Shown here: positions 1 to 11,619 of the stretch, one piece after another
Layout: each line of letters opens with the position of its first letter
Numbering within the stretch: position 1 is the stretch's first letter
From: Haematobia irritans
Lineage: Eukaryota > Arthropoda > Insecta > Diptera > Muscidae
Reading direction: 5' to 3'
Length of the DNA stretch: 64,000 nucleotides
NCBI RefSeq assembly: GCF_050003625.1
Contig: NC_134398.1
Location: 71,539,635-71,603,634, forward strand
Made by a program: the position numbers and the translations under genes
The notes under the pieces: model-generated
The model's input: only the letters and a program-made list of their open reading frames with translations
Databases searched by the model: none
Told to the model about the DNA's origin: nothing

Positions 1-460
1 ATGGACCAAATTCTGTTTGGTCTGACCATCGGACCAAATTTAAAAATTAGAAATCTTTTGGACAAATTTTGGTCCGATCGGACCAAAACGGCAACGCTGA
101 TTGGAATTGAAAGTCTATACATAGAGTAGAAGTAACTACTCTCCGAAAGTTTTTTTTTGTTTTGCAACAGACTCAGAGAAGAGGTTTTGTTATATTTGTA
201 ATGTGTGTGTGTGTGTATGTTTATGTTTGCAACAACCTCCATCGACATCAGTCCGTGGTATACCTACGAATATTCTTACTCAGATCTAGTGTTACCTAAT
301 TTCGCTTTTTTTCCCTTTATTGTATAATAAATGTATATGCGCACATTTTTCAACCAAAATTGAAACTATCCATAATTTTAATTAAATTTTCGAGAACTAA
401 TATCAGAAATAAGAGAATGCTAGGATATGGTACAATAGTAAAGCAAATATGAATGTCCTT
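1..460. other. Non-coding stretch with a 22-bp palindrome and a TG microsatellite
   Basis: No gene is visible. Positions 67-88 form a perfect 22-bp palindrome (half-site TTTTGGTCCGA), and further GGACCAAA words occur at 3-10 and 32-39, so this may be the cut end of an inverted-repeat element. A (TG)n run lies at about 202-216. Confidence 0.5.
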
Positions 461-1117
461 ACACTGAAAAAAAAGCATGCCCGGTTCCAAAGATTTTGTC
501 TTTACTTTAACAGTTTGGGTATTAATTCCGAGCCAAAGAAGCGGATAATACAAGTAAGGATACTTTAAAGACGTAATTCTCTTTTAAATTTGGGGGTTAT
601 GTACTTGCTTCTAGGAAGCAAATGTTAATTTTTCATTTTTTTAGATTTTTTTCGTCAGTTGTTATCAAAATCCTTTAAAAACGAGTTAACGAGTTATTTT
701 TTTTTCATATTAAGACTCGACTTCCAGTAGAAATTATGCTATGTTTCAAGTAAAAAGCGTCTTTAAAATAAAGTGTTGAAAAACATGTCTTATTTTTTTA
801 CGATTTTTTGCTTTGTAGGCAAGATGCAAAAAGGAAACAAATTTAAAGACAATTTTATTAATTTTAAAGATTTTTTCTTAATTATTAAAGTCACGTTGAC
901 CTTACCTCAAAAATTTTAACGTTCATGTTATGATACACATTTTTAAGTAAAATCACTTAATTATAAGGACATTACAACTTCATTCAAAAGTTTATTGCCT
1001 TTTGGACAAGAAAAAAACTTTATTTTAGAGAAATGCGTCTTCCATGTTAACCAAAATTTGCATTCTTATTCTAAGGACATGGAATCTTTGACTTCACGAC
1101 AATATTTTTTTCAGTGT
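461..1117. mobile_element. Non-autonomous TIR element, ACACTGAAAAAAA type
   Basis: The ends are inverted copies of ACACTGAAAAAAA; the right end reads TTTTTTTCAGTGT at 1105-1117. The interior is AT-rich with no meaningful open frame. Its left end (GCATGCCCGGTTCCAAAGAT from about 475) is matched in inverted orientation by sequence at about 29455-29495 inside the 1616-bp tandem array, so this is a dispersed family. I could not define a target-site duplication. The superfamily is unknown. Confidence 0.5.
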
Positions 1118-1448
1118 AGAAAACTAAAAAATTAAATATAAATAAGATCGTTTAATTGCATTTATTTGACGTTCATTACAAACATCTTTGTAGTAATACG
1201 GGATGAAATTGATCGAAAGTACTGTTGTTACTTTTACAACACATACTAGAGAAATATTTTGACATTTGCCGTTTTTGAAAACAATTACTAAAAAAACACG
1301 TTGTGTTTTCCCCAATGTACGTACGTACAAAAATACATATCGTACATTTTAAACGTTTGCTCACACTACGCTAAGTACTAGCTAAATTTGAAATTACCTA
1401 CACAGTGTAATTTCAAAGTTACACATTTCATTCAAGTAATATTTTATT

Positions 1449-1489
1449 CGGAGCGGAGCGGTTTTTCATTTGGAAACCGCTCCGCTCCG
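1449..1489. repeat. GC-rich inverted repeat (CGGAGCGGAGCGG)
   Basis: CGGAGCGGAGCGGTTT is followed after a short loop by its reverse complement AAACCGCTCCGCTCCG. More GCTCCGCTCCG words continue to about 1550. The block stands out in an otherwise AT-rich area and is probably the end of an unidentified dispersed element. Confidence 0.6.
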
Positions 1490-2200
1490 GATTTTAAAAT
1501 GCCGCTCCGGCTAAAAAAGGGCTTGCTCCGCTCCGCTCCACGCTCCGCTACGGATCCCTGATAGTAGAGGTATGGCGTGTGACTGATGAACGTTTGGTGA
1601 ACGTTTTTATTAAAGACTTTGTTTTGTAGTAGTCTAAATTTGAAGCGTTTAAGATGAGAAGGTAAAAACTTGGTTTGAGCTTATAGCTCAAAAAAATACT
1701 CGATGTAAAGTTACCAAATAAGCGATTGCATTGGGTAGCTAACACCTCTACCTATCCGTCAGAGTCAAAGTCAAGCTGATATCTCTACTATGACCGGTGA
1801 TTTGACTTATGTCTATAGAGAGATGAGGTCTGGAGAGATGGAATTCACTCTTATAAACCTTTGGAGCGATAGTGGACTGTAATAGGTCTCTGCAATTTAC
1901 TTCCCAGCAGCAGGGTCTATAACAAAAGGGGATAATATCTCAAGGAAGAGTTATTATGGGAGAGTGGGTTTGTTCTATGCTCACCGTTGAAGTATAAAAA
2001 GGCTAGTGGTAAAGTTCTATTTCGCTGACTTGTCACGAAATCTTAGTGCTAAATTCATAATTCACAATAGTATCTAATGTTATTTCAATTATTCAAAAGA
2101 TGTCGTAAAATTACAACATTTTCACATACGAGTACGTATAAGTCTAAACTCATAAGTTGGGACAACCGGTCTATATCCATATCCCGTTTAAAAATTTTAA

Positions 2201-2249
2201 CATGCGGCGCTTAGTTTTTCTTTAAAAAAAAAAAACTAAGCGCCGCATG
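2201..2249. repeat. Perfect 19-bp stem hairpin
   Basis: CATGCGGCGCTTAGTTTTT at 2201-2219 is the exact reverse complement of 2231-2249, with an 11-nt T/A-rich loop. The arms could extend through the flanking T and A runs. It could be the paired tips of adjacent TIR elements or a structured terminator-like hairpin. No gene lies next to it. Confidence 0.7.
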
Positions 2250-2330
2250 TGAAAACAGTTTAACAAGAAAAATGGAAATCACGCAATTTTTTTGAAAAAA
2301 AAAATCGCCTAAGGCGCTTTTTTGGATTTA

Positions 2331-2513
2331 TTAACCTTTAAAAATACAAACGACAATTTCTTTAAACTCTTGAAGTATGTTAATGGATCTTCCATCATCA
2401 TCCACATTCTCCACCATCGTCTCATTTTCGTCGTCGAAAACGAGTTCTTCTGCGTATACCCGTCGGAATTCTTCTCCATGCAAATCCCTTTGCCCATCTT
2501 CAGCATTATACAA
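2331..2513 (-). CDS. Unrecognised acidic open frame, probably a gene or transposon remnant
   Basis: A short minus-strand frame of about 60 residues is rich in D and E (contains EELVFDDENETMVENVDDDG) and ends at a stop in AT-rich sequence. It is less AT-rich than its surroundings and lies about 430 bp downstream, on the same strand, of the Merlin-like fragment. I do not recognise a family and it has no clear domain. It could be a chance frame, an old exon or a captured fragment. Confidence 0.2.
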   Translation of the reverse strand: MYNAEDGQRDLHGEEFRRVYAEELVFDDENETMVENVDDDGRSINILQEFKEIVVCIFKG

Positions 2514-2948
2514 TAATCCCGCATATTTCGCAAAGTGAACAAAAAAAAAATCCCTCTACATTACACCATCTCACATATATATATTTTTTTGCAAATAACC
2601 GTTAAAAACAAATTTCTACAGCTAAATATTGGCAACGAAGGCTAAAGGTGGAGCCACAGCCCTGCGATTGTGTTTGTGTGCTGGTTGGTTTCTGGGTCTA
2701 TGGTTCACTTTATAGTGAGTGTACCCCTCTTGTGATAAAGTATCGTGGGCCTGAAACTAGATCATTATAACTTTACTGTTCAATACTATAAAATAAAATA
2801 AAAAATAACTCACTTTCCAACAGTCAGAAACAAACAGGGCGGATATATTTTTTTATTATGGCCAACAGGGTCTCTCGGCTGCGGTCCTCAACGGGAACTA
2901 TAAAGCATTTATTAGCACTCTCTACCACTCAAAATACGCACTGCCCGT

Positions 2949-3212
2949 CTACATGTTGTATTTACTTTTGCTGGCTTCCGACTCGTCGATTTCTACATAT
3001 ACACCGGGTTCTCCAATTTTGACACTCAACTGGAACGAACTGTAGACAACAACTTCTCTACAAAAAATGTTCCAGTCCGTCCCATTTTGAGCTCCATTAA
3101 TCTCCGTTTCGTCCATTATATATTGTATCGGTACATTTTGACACCACATGAAGTAAAACACTAGATGTGACTTGTTGAAAAAGTCCCCTTTCTTAAGGAT
3201 TTGCATTTGCAT
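2949..3212 (-). pseudogene. Merlin (IS1016/ISXO2-like) transposase fragment
   Basis: The 87-residue minus-strand frame carries the layout of the ISXO2-like DDE domain: a KKGDFFNKSHL segment (family form similar to RKGTFF.KSHL), then WCQNVPIQYI, a W.IFCREV segment, and VKIGEPGVYVEIDESEASKSKYN, whose VEIDES motif holds the first catalytic acidic residue of Merlin transposases. The frame stops directly after KYNM, where an intact protein would continue with the rest of the catalytic core, and the N-terminal zinc-binding part is not visible upstream. It is therefore a truncated remnant. The family assignment rests on recalled motif similarity; no TIRs were identified. Confidence 0.6.
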
Positions 3213-3616
3213 TTCTCAATTTGCTTTTTGTTTTTAACAAATTTTTCTGTCCATCTAAAATTATTCTCTAATTAGTTGCCATTGGAACACCTTCGGCAGA
3301 AATTGATCCCCATGTTGTCAATTCTAAAAGGGCAGAATTTGGAATTCTGCCTTTTATTTCACAACCATAAATTTCATTAAATTGTGTTACCCGCTTAATT
3401 GTCATTTTTGCAGTAACTTTTACAATTCGTATACTTCCCCATTTTTGCCTAAAGACAAAGAAAAAATTGTCAAAAACTATACTATAAAAGTATACAATTT
3501 ACCTAATTTACTAGTATGAAATACGACTTTAGAAGTTTTTTTTGGCAAGCAATACAGAGAAAACTAGTTTGAAATTGAAGAATGACATTGCAAACTCGTG
3601 CAATAAAATTGGTAAC

Positions 3617-4715
3617 ACACACAGAAAAAACATGTTTGGACATGGTTGCCGCATCAATTTAATGCTTATCTAGAGTATGTAATTGTCGCGAAAACCATGT
3701 ATTTTGTCTTTGTAAAAATAGTTTTATAGCAGAGAAAAATGTATGCTGACAACAATCATTTAAATGGTTTTCAAATGTCGCAAACATGTTCTATCATTTA
3801 AATGATAGAATTTGCGACCATGCGACCAAATCATGTACCTGTTCATTCAATTTTTTTTTTTTGACTTTTTTGCAGGGGAAAAAGTTAGTAAAAGTAGGTC
3901 TGGAACCAAAACATGGCCATAAAGACCATGTACATTTTTTTCGTGACCATTTAATTTTTTAACTTTTTTGCAGCGAAAAGATTTTTATAAAAAATTGAGC
4001 AGGTACACATTTTGCGCGTCAGTCGTGTGTTGATTGTTGCTTGGAATGGACAGAGAATACGGCATTACTGTGTTTTGTGTTAATTTATTTATTTAGAAGT
4101 GGCACGTTGTTTTATGTGAACACAAAAAAGGGAAGTGTATTGGAAAAAATGTACCTGTTTTTTGGTCTGCATTTTGCTGTATGGTATTGTTTATTTTCAT
4201 TTGCAGTTTCATGATGTCTGCGTTTGGACATTTCATAGGCATGAAGTAAATATGGAATAATTACTTATTGTTGAAATTGAACCAAAATAGAGTGTGTAAA
4301 AATATGTGATGTTTGCTTGCACGACATTATAAATACAAATAAACAATGAATTGGTTTATAAATAAATAAAGTTAATGTCGTGATTTCTTTTCTGGCGTCC
4401 TTTTTCGATAACGAAAAAAGCTTTTTCATAAAGATCAAAACATTTGTGACCATGTTCTTTTAGCTGGGAGAAAAACATTTTTGACGAATACCATAACATT
4501 TTAGATCGTGACCATTGTCTTTTCATTCAAACAAAATTCTTTTTATCAATATAATAACATTTTAGATGATGACAATTATATTTTTCTTAGAACTATGTTC
4601 ACTGAGCCAACATGGTTGCAGGCGAAAATGGTACATGGTCGTCGCAAAAATAGCTCCTATCATAATATTTTGCCCTTCGAATATGATCGTGACAATCATG
4701 TTTCTTCTCTGCGTG
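3617..4715 (-). mobile_element. 1.1-kb non-autonomous TIR element, family A, copy 1
   Basis: The left end CACACAGAAAAAACATG and the right end CATGTTTCTTCTCTGCGTG (4697-4715) are imperfect inverted repeats. The interior has recurring ACCATGT/ACATGGT words and no coding frame of note. The same sequence occurs three more times in the window (6191-8295, 41655-42749, 45078-46075), all on the other strand. The superfamily is unknown; no transposase relative was seen. Confidence 0.65.
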
Positions 4716-4859
4716 AAATTTTACAATTTTTTAACTGTCTTATTTGAGAAAGCACTCTTTGACAAAAATTACAGTTTCTATTTGCTATTTTCGATTTGTT
4801 ATAAATAATTTTTGCTGGTTACCCCAAATAAAACTCAAAATTTATTATTACTCTTGATA

Positions 4860-5967
4860 TACGAGGGCGGTTCGGAAACTTCTTAGCCTATCAATGAAAG
4901 AGAATAGTTAGTTTTTCAAAAATATTTTTATTTTTCAATATAATCTCCTGCAACTTCAATACACTTATTCCAACGCTTTTCTAGCAATTCTATCCCTTGA
5001 TTAAAATAGGTCTTCAAAATAGTGGTTTACAACTGTAATTGCATCTTCAGCAAGCAAGGATTTTTTTTTTTTAGATTTGGGAACAAGTAAAAGTCACTGG
5101 GAGCTAAATCAGAAGAATAAGGTGGGTGGTCAAGCAACTCGTACTTTAATTCGTTTATTTTAGCCATTGTTAAAACACTTGTGCGCTGATGCGTTGTCTT
5201 GATGAAAAATTATTTTTTTGTGTTGTAAGCCAGGACGTTTTTTTCTACCCTTTTGCAGATAGTCAATCAATAAAATACCTTTGAAGTACCAAAAAACCGT
5301 TGCCATAACCTTACCAGCCGATTGAATTATTTTTGCCTTCTTTGGGGCACTTCCTCCAGTTTCAGTCCATTGTTTAGATTGTTCTCTTGTCTCTGGAGTA
5401 TCGACTGTTAACAAATGCGGCACCCATCTTGCAGAAAACTTTTTCATCTGTAGTTCTTCATGCAAAATTAAGTGGACTCGATCATTTGAGAAGCCCATGA
5501 TATTAGCAATTTCGCGCCCTTTTATTCGTCAATCATTTAATACCGTATCATGTACTTTGGCTACAATTTCAGTTGTTGTTGCTGTTTTTGGACGTCCACT
5601 ACGTGGTTAATCTTCAATGCTTGTACGACCACGTTTAAATTCAGCAACCCAATTTTTTACTGTTGCATATGAAGGAGCACATTCACACATTCATTCACAC
5701 ATTCACCATATCATTATGAATTTCTTGTCCCGATAAACCTTTTTATGTAAATATTTAATGACAGCACGCATTTCTAATTTTTCCATTGTAACAAAATTGC
5801 GGATGCGTCTTTTTTGAACACCTGTTTATATATGAAGAAGTTGTCAGATCGAAACAAAATTTAACATGTGTTCATAACAGAGATGGAAGTTTCCAAAACA
5901 CTTAAATTTTTTCTGTTTATACCGCGCTTTTTGTGCTGGGCTAAGAAGTTTCCGAGCTACCCTCGTA
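4860..5967 (-). mobile_element. Mariner DNA transposon (DD34D), decayed
   Basis: Inverted terminal repeats of about 28 bp (left begins TACGAGGGCGGTTCGGAAAC, right complement begins TACGAGGGTAGCTCGGAAAC) are each flanked by TA, the usual mariner target duplication. The 1108-bp span is close to but shorter than a full mariner (about 1.3 kb), consistent with an internal deletion. The transposase on the minus strand is broken (see 4930-5786). Confidence 0.85.
4930..5786 (-). pseudogene. Mariner transposase pseudogene
   Basis: Reading starts at ATG 5786 (MEKLEMRAVIKYLHKK) and runs into stops and frameshifts. The best frame (5160-5498) contains LHEELQMKKFSARWVP and LLTVDTPETREQSK, then QKGRKKRPGL and FHQDNASAH, the second catalytic aspartate of mariner transposases. 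After a frameshift near 5160 the next frame has HPPYSSDLAPSDFYLFPN, giving 34 residues between the second and third aspartates, the DD34D signature. The stretch that should hold the first catalytic aspartate is missing between LLTVD and the SAPKKAK segment, so an internal deletion probably removed it. It cannot encode an active enzyme. Confidence 0.8.
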
Positions 5968-6190
5968 TACATATACAGCATTCTTGTAGGGTGGTAAGAG
6001 CTAAAGCAGGACGTTTGATTTTACGGATCGTATGTGAAATTGTGAGCCGAAGTATATGTTTGCTATGGATAAAAATGGAGAAAACGTAATGAAATTATGG
6101 ATTTTTAAAAAGCTCAAACTTTAGATGGATACTAAGTTCGAGTGTAGTTACTAAAGTCAGAAACAATCTCTAGGAGAAGCACGAACAGCA

Positions 6191-8295
6191 CACGCAGAGA
6201 AGAAAAATGATTGTCACGATCATATTCGAAGAGTAAAATAATATGATAGGAGCGGCGACCATGTAACATTTTCACATGCAACCATGTTGGCTCAGTGAAC
6301 ATAGTTCTAAGAATAATATAATTGTCCTCATCTAAAATGTTATTATAATGATAAAAAGAATTTTGTTTCCATTAAAAGACAATGGTTATGATCTAAAATG
6401 TTATGGTATTCGCCAAAAATGTTTTTCTCCTAGTTAAAAGAACATGGTCACAACCCACAATGTTTTTATCTTTATGAAAAAACTTTTTTTCGTCGAAAAA
6501 AGGACGCCACTTGAGAAAAGAAAACACAAAATTAACTTTATTTAATTATTATACCCTCCACCATAGGATGGGGGTATATTAACTTTGTCATTCCGTTTGT
6601 AACACATCGAAATATTGCTCTAAGACCCCATAAAGTATATATATATTCTGGGTCGGACGGACGTCCGTCCGTCTGTTGAAATCACGCTCACGAACGAAAC
6701 AAGCTATCGACTTTAAACTTGGGACAAGTAGTTGTTATTGATGTAGGTCGGATGGTATTGCAAATGGGCCATATCGGTCCACTTTTACGTATAGCCCCCA
6801 TATAAACGGACCCCCAAATTTGGCTTGCGATTGCTCTAAGAGAAGCAAATTTCATCCGATCCGGCTGAAATTTGGTACGTGGTGTTAATATATGGTCTCT
6901 AACAACCATTCAAAAATTGGTCCATATCGGTCCATAATTATATATAGCCCCCATATAAACCGATCCCCAGATTTGAACTCCGGAGCCTCTTAGAGGAGCA
7001 AAATTCATCCGATCCGGTTGAAATTTGGTATGTGGTGTTAATATATGGCCGCTAATAACCATGCCAAAATTGGTCCATATCAGTCTATACTTATATATAG
7101 CCGATCCCCAATCACACAAAAATTGGTCCATATCGGTTCATAATCATGCTTGCCACTCGGGCAAAAATAATCTAGCAAAATTTGTCGAAATTTTATTCCT
7201 ATAGAAAATTTTGTCAAATTTTATTTCTATAGAAAATTTTGGCAAAATTTTATTTCTATAGAAAATTTTGTCCAAATTTTACTTCTATAGAAAATGTTGT
7301 CAAAATTTTATTTTGTCAAAATTTTATTTCTATCGAAAATTTTGTCAAACTTAATTATATACGTATTTAATCGGCCATTTTAAGTTTAATATATACCACG
7401 AATGGACTACGTGGTATATATTACGGTGTTAGGAAGTTTTAAGATACCTTGCCATCGGCAAGTGTTACCGCAAAGCATGTTCTTTTCTCGGAAATTATGT
7501 ATCTCATTTCGTAAAGTTTGTTATGTTTGACGAGAAAAGAATATATTTGCGACAAAAATGCTACATGGTCGCCGTGAAAAAGTAACATGGTGCTCTTGAA
7601 ACATGTTTAAGGTGATCATATTCCTTCTCTGGTTGCAATTTCAAAAATAATTCCATATTTACGTCGTGCCCAACAAATATACAAACGCAGACATCATGTA
7701 ACTGCAACTAAAAATAAGTGATCCAATATAGAAAATTCAGAACAAAAAACAGGTACCATTTTTCAATTACACTTCCCTTCTTTTATGCTCACATAAAACC
7801 ACGTGCCACTTGTGAATAAATAAATTAACACAAAACACAGTAATTCCGTATTCCCCGTCCATTTCAAGCATCAATCAACGCACAACTGACGCCCAAAATG
7901 AAAATCGTATGTACATACTCAATGTTTTTATAAAATTCTTTTCGCTACACAAAAAGTTAAAAAATGAAATGGTCATGAAAAAAATGTACATGGTCTTTAT
8001 GGCCATGTAATGGTTCTAGACATGTCTATACGTAACCTATAAACATCAAAAAATTGAATGGTCAGGTACATGATTTTCCCGACCATGCAATGGTCTCAAA
8101 TTCTATCATTTAAATAATAGAACATGTTTGCGGCATTTGAGAACCATTTAAATGCTTATTACCAGCATATATTTTTCTCTGCTGGAAAATTATTTTTACA
8201 AAGACAATATACATGGTTTTCGCGATAATTACATGCTCTAGATAAGCATTAAATGGATGAGGCAATCATGTCCAAGCAAGTTTTTTCTGTGCGTG
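6191..8295 (+). mobile_element. 1.1-kb TIR element, family A, copy 2, split by another repeat
   Basis: It starts CACGCAGAGAAGAAAAATG and ends TTTTTTCTGTGCGTG, as do the other family A copies. Alignment by eye to copies 1 and 3 shows the element continuing after an approximately 930-bp foreign block (6545-7475). Excluding that block, the length is about 1.17 kb. No coding capacity. Confidence 0.6.
6545..7475 (-). repeat. Dispersed fly repeat (TACCCTCCACCAT family) with minisatellite end
   Basis: It reads on the minus strand. Blocks of 'ttggtccatatcggtccata' and 'tatatagcccccatataaa' recur about every 150 bp, a GACGGACGGAC run lies near 6655-6675, and about six copies of a 28-bp unit (core CTATAGAAATAAAATTTTGA on the minus strand) lie at about 7180-7350. 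Short frames inside it are by-products of the repeats. Part of the same element, in plus orientation, forms the bulk of the 1616-bp array unit at 28728-29400. Confidence 0.7.
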
Positions 8296-8525
8296 CATAT
8301 ACCTTTCTTAAAGTGAGAGATCCATATCGATAATTGTAAATGCGATCTTAGTACCGACCTTATGGAGTGATATTATGTTAAAACCCGTTTTCGAAGAAAA
8401 TAATATAAATACAAATTCCTGTATGACTTCACAAAATTATTTCAATTCCTTTTTTCTTCTTCCTCGTTTTTGCGTCATCTGTTTGAAACATATGGGTTGC
8501 CGTATACAATTTAACGAGTGTCTAT

Positions 8526-9317
8526 CAGGGATGGAAAATGCAGTACTATAGTACTTTTTTCAATACTTTTTCACCCCGGTCAGTACCGTAGTACCCCCGC
8601 GAATGATTTAGTACTTTTTTGAGTCGATATCAGATTTATGGTACAATAGCTTTGACAAAATATTTTAATATTGTGAGAAAGTCTTTATCAACCTAATTTG
8701 CTAATAGTCTTTTACAAATATGGCAAAACAGACAAGTTCATCCGGGAAGAAATTCTCGATTTTTTAAAAGCCATAGTCAAAAATACGATTTCATTGAATT
8801 TCAAGAATGTTTTAGTCGAAAAAAAGCATGCGAATCTATATTATCGATTTTTTATTTCGGTAGAAAATTTTGTCTATATTTTATTTCTATATAAAATTTT
8901 TGCAAACTTTTTTTCTAAAAGAAATTTTTGCAAAATTTTATTTCAATTGGAAATTTTGTAAATATTTTATTTCTATAGGAAATTTTTGGAAAAAAAATTG
9001 CAAAATTTTATTTCTATAAATTTTTTTTCGCAAAATTTTATTTCTATAGAATATTTTGTCAAAATCTTATTTATATAGAAAATTTTGTCAAAATTGTATT
9101 TTTATAGAATTTTTTTTTCAAAATTTTATTTCTATAGAAAATTTTGTCAACATTTTATTTCTATAGAACATTTTGTTAAAATTTTATTTTCTTAAAAATT
9201 TAGTCTAAAGGAGCTCTTGACAATAATCTTCCAGTGTTGAAATTTAGTAAAAAGTACTTTTTCGCCCAAAAAAATACCTTTTTTGTACTTTCTTAAAAAT
9301 TGTATTTACCATCTCTG
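8526..9317. mobile_element. hAT-like non-autonomous element with 8-bp TSD GTGTCTAT
   Basis: The element begins CAGGGATGGAAAATGCAGTA and ends TTGTATTTACCATCTCTG, inverted repeats with a few mismatches. GTGTCTAT flanks it exactly at 8518-8525 and 9318-9325, and an 8-bp duplication with CAG...CTG ends fits hAT elements. The body contains about ten degenerate copies of the 28-bp minisatellite (8870-9190) and repeated AGTACTTTTTT words. The 87-residue frame at 8698-8961 lies across these repeats and I do not regard it as a gene. Confidence 0.8.
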
Positions 9318-9552
9318 GTGTCTATTGACGTTGAGCAATTCGAACATATGCCATATCAATAATATGTGACAGTTATAGTATTTGTTTCCATATTTAATTG
9401 TAGGTATGTATAAACAATAAAATTTGTAAAATTACCTAAATAGTGAAATAGGAAAATTTCATTAGAATAATATTTTGAAATACTAAAGAACTTAGCATGA
9501 ACCATGTTTACTTTATAATGTTCGAATATGCCTTTCGTAAGTCAACAAAAGC

Positions 9553-9665
9553 TTGTACAGCAATCCCTCGATTTACGTCGCCTCGGTTTACGTTGTTTCG
9601 ATTTACGTCGTAAATTTTTTCGTTCCATCCAACTTCGATTTACGTTGTCGATTTTTTTGTCAACT
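9553..9665. mobile_element. Possible pogo/Tigger-like terminal fragment
   Basis: The sequence ccctcgatttacgtcg is followed by three more GATTTACGT or GGTTTACGT words within 110 bp. This resembles the termini of pogo-group elements, which carry repeated TTTACG-type words. No second end and no transposase were found. Confidence 0.3.
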
Positions 9666-9904
9666 TTATCAGAAACGCCTTTCGTAAGTGAAATAAGTAC
9701 CAACGATGATGATATCGAAACATTTATTCCTGAAATTCTTACCGAAAATTCATCAAATTATAATTGATATTGCATATATAACGCGATTGTCGAAGTGGCG
9801 ATGTTTTTTATATGTATACAACGTAACGGTTTGTCAATTTTTTACGAACTTAATTTTTAAACCCTGTTCTTTTTGAATAATGAACTGGTTTTTGTTTATA
9901 CAGT

Positions 9905-9932
9905 TACATCGGGCTGCCACCTAACCTAACCT
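9905..9932 (+). repeat. SINE/LINE 3'-tail fragment
   Basis: TACATCGGGCTGCCACC followed by (TAACC)n matches the last 28 bases of the SINE at 61878-62260. Only the tail is present, as expected of a severely 5'-truncated retroposition. Confidence 0.65.
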
Positions 9933-9939
9933 ATTTATT

Positions 9940-10810
9940 CTAACCCGAAAACAACTTTCAAATAAAATTTAAAATTCCAGTTTTCACAGCCACAATTAAT
10001 TTCACCAGCAAATATTTCCGGTTTTACCAGAGATATCAGAATTTGACTTTGACGAACAGGTAGAGGTGTTAGCTACAATCGGTTATTTTGTACCTCTATA
10101 TCGGCCATTATTTGATTAAAAGCCGGGTTTGTAAAAAACCGGTTCAAAAATACACTTTTTCATCTAAACTCTGAACAGATAACCGGATAAGCTCGATTTA
10201 TACGTCATTTCAAAGGTCTTACCTTTACCTTTTTACGTATGTACATTTGCACCCAAATTGAGCATTATTGCAATTCAATACGAACTACAAACATCTTTAT
10301 TGTGCTACGAAAGTGTTTTTTAAAATAAAATTAAATAAAATAAACTTAAAACTAAACTTATATTAAACTGAAATATAAAGAAAAATCTGAAAAGAAAGAA
10401 CCACGAAAAGGTACATTAGTCAATGTTAAGCGCACAACTCTATGCATCACTTCTTTTGCGGCGCCAAACGTTTCTGCAAAGAAAATAATGTGACTCCTTG
10501 GGTCCATTTCCACTCCAGGCTTTTTTCATCAATCTCATCTGGTCAGCATCTCCAGCTGGATTTCCATTGGGTTTTGCGCTGATCACCCAAAGCGCGCAGG
10601 TACTGTGAAGCTTCCGTTTTTCTTGTTCTTACGAAAACTTGAACGGGTATATTTTTATACGCTGACGGGCGGACTTGTGCGTTCAACTTCTGGATATAAA
10701 ATAAACATTTCTCTATGTAACATTTTACGGGGGGATTTCGTAGAATTAATTTTGCTGGTTTTGGGTGAAAGTGTAAGGTTGAGCTCACCCTCGGACTTTA
10801 TTTGAAATAA
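9940..10810. other. No gene identified
   Basis: AT-rich sequence. Short overlapping frames at 10543-10948 on both strands have no recognisable domain. A gtagaggtgtt/aacacctctac word occurs here (about 10060) and at 1740, probably an element edge. Confidence 0.4.
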
Positions 10811-10814
10811 GTGG

Positions 10815-11225
10815 CCCGGAAAAGTGAGTCCCCCATCGCACAGTGGTTCCAAATCACGTTTTTTGGAAATAATTCTGTAACTTTTGAACGAATAAAGATA
10901 AATTTTTCTGTGTGTGAAAGCTGAAGTGTTTTCCTCTAAGTTTGCCAATTTGGGTCCACGAGCTGACCTGTAGGCGTTGAAAGTTGGTCACCTCGGGGGT
11001 ATGAAATTTTGTTTTAGCTGTAAACTCCGCAATTTTGAACCAATTTCGATTATCTTTTCTTTGCTGAATGCTGCATTCCCTACATTCTACGGATCCTAGA
11101 AGAAAAACCTGTGTACCCATGTGCTTTAGATAAAAACTTGTAAAGTCCACAAAAAAATTTCGAATTTTGACCATTTCTTTTTGGAAAAAAGCACATACAT
11201 TCTTTCTGTCGTAACATTTTTTGTT
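10815..11225. repeat. Repeat E, copy 1 (inverted relative to 15440-15845)
   Basis: About 400 bp including 'gagctgacctgtaggcgttg' and 'gttggtcacctcgggggtat' recurs as its reverse complement at 15440-15845. The two copies lie in opposite orientation on either side of the DD41D transposon pair. The 128-residue minus frame here (10854-11240) is not conserved as a frame in the second copy, so it is not a gene. Confidence 0.7.
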
Positions 11226-11619
11226 ATAGATTTCTCCCATTCTTTTTTTACTTTTTTCTTATAGGCGACCATATAAGGATACGTTTTAAGCTTTTATCGG
11301 CCATTTTGGTCAAGTCGTATATTATTTTCTCCTCCCAAAATCGGCAATTTTTCAAAAAGAAAAAATTTTCGTTTTCAAAAATTCTCTTTCGGCAAAGCAC
11401 CGATTGCTAAGCTGATCTGTTTTCTAAAAAGTCCTATGTGTCCACTAAATAACTGTAAAAGGTTTCAACATCCTACCAGTAAACAGCTGATAAATATGTA
11501 AATTACAAAAAATAACGTTTTTTCAATATATGTCCCCACTTTGGGGATTTTGGGGATTTTTGATACCAATTTTGGGAATGGTATATTCAACAATATTTCT
11601 TAAAACAATTTTGCCTGCA

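Noticed and set aside
10543..11240. Overlapping frames on both strands up to 128 residues as a host gene
   Set aside because: No domain, and the second copy of repeat E (15440-15845) does not keep the frames open.
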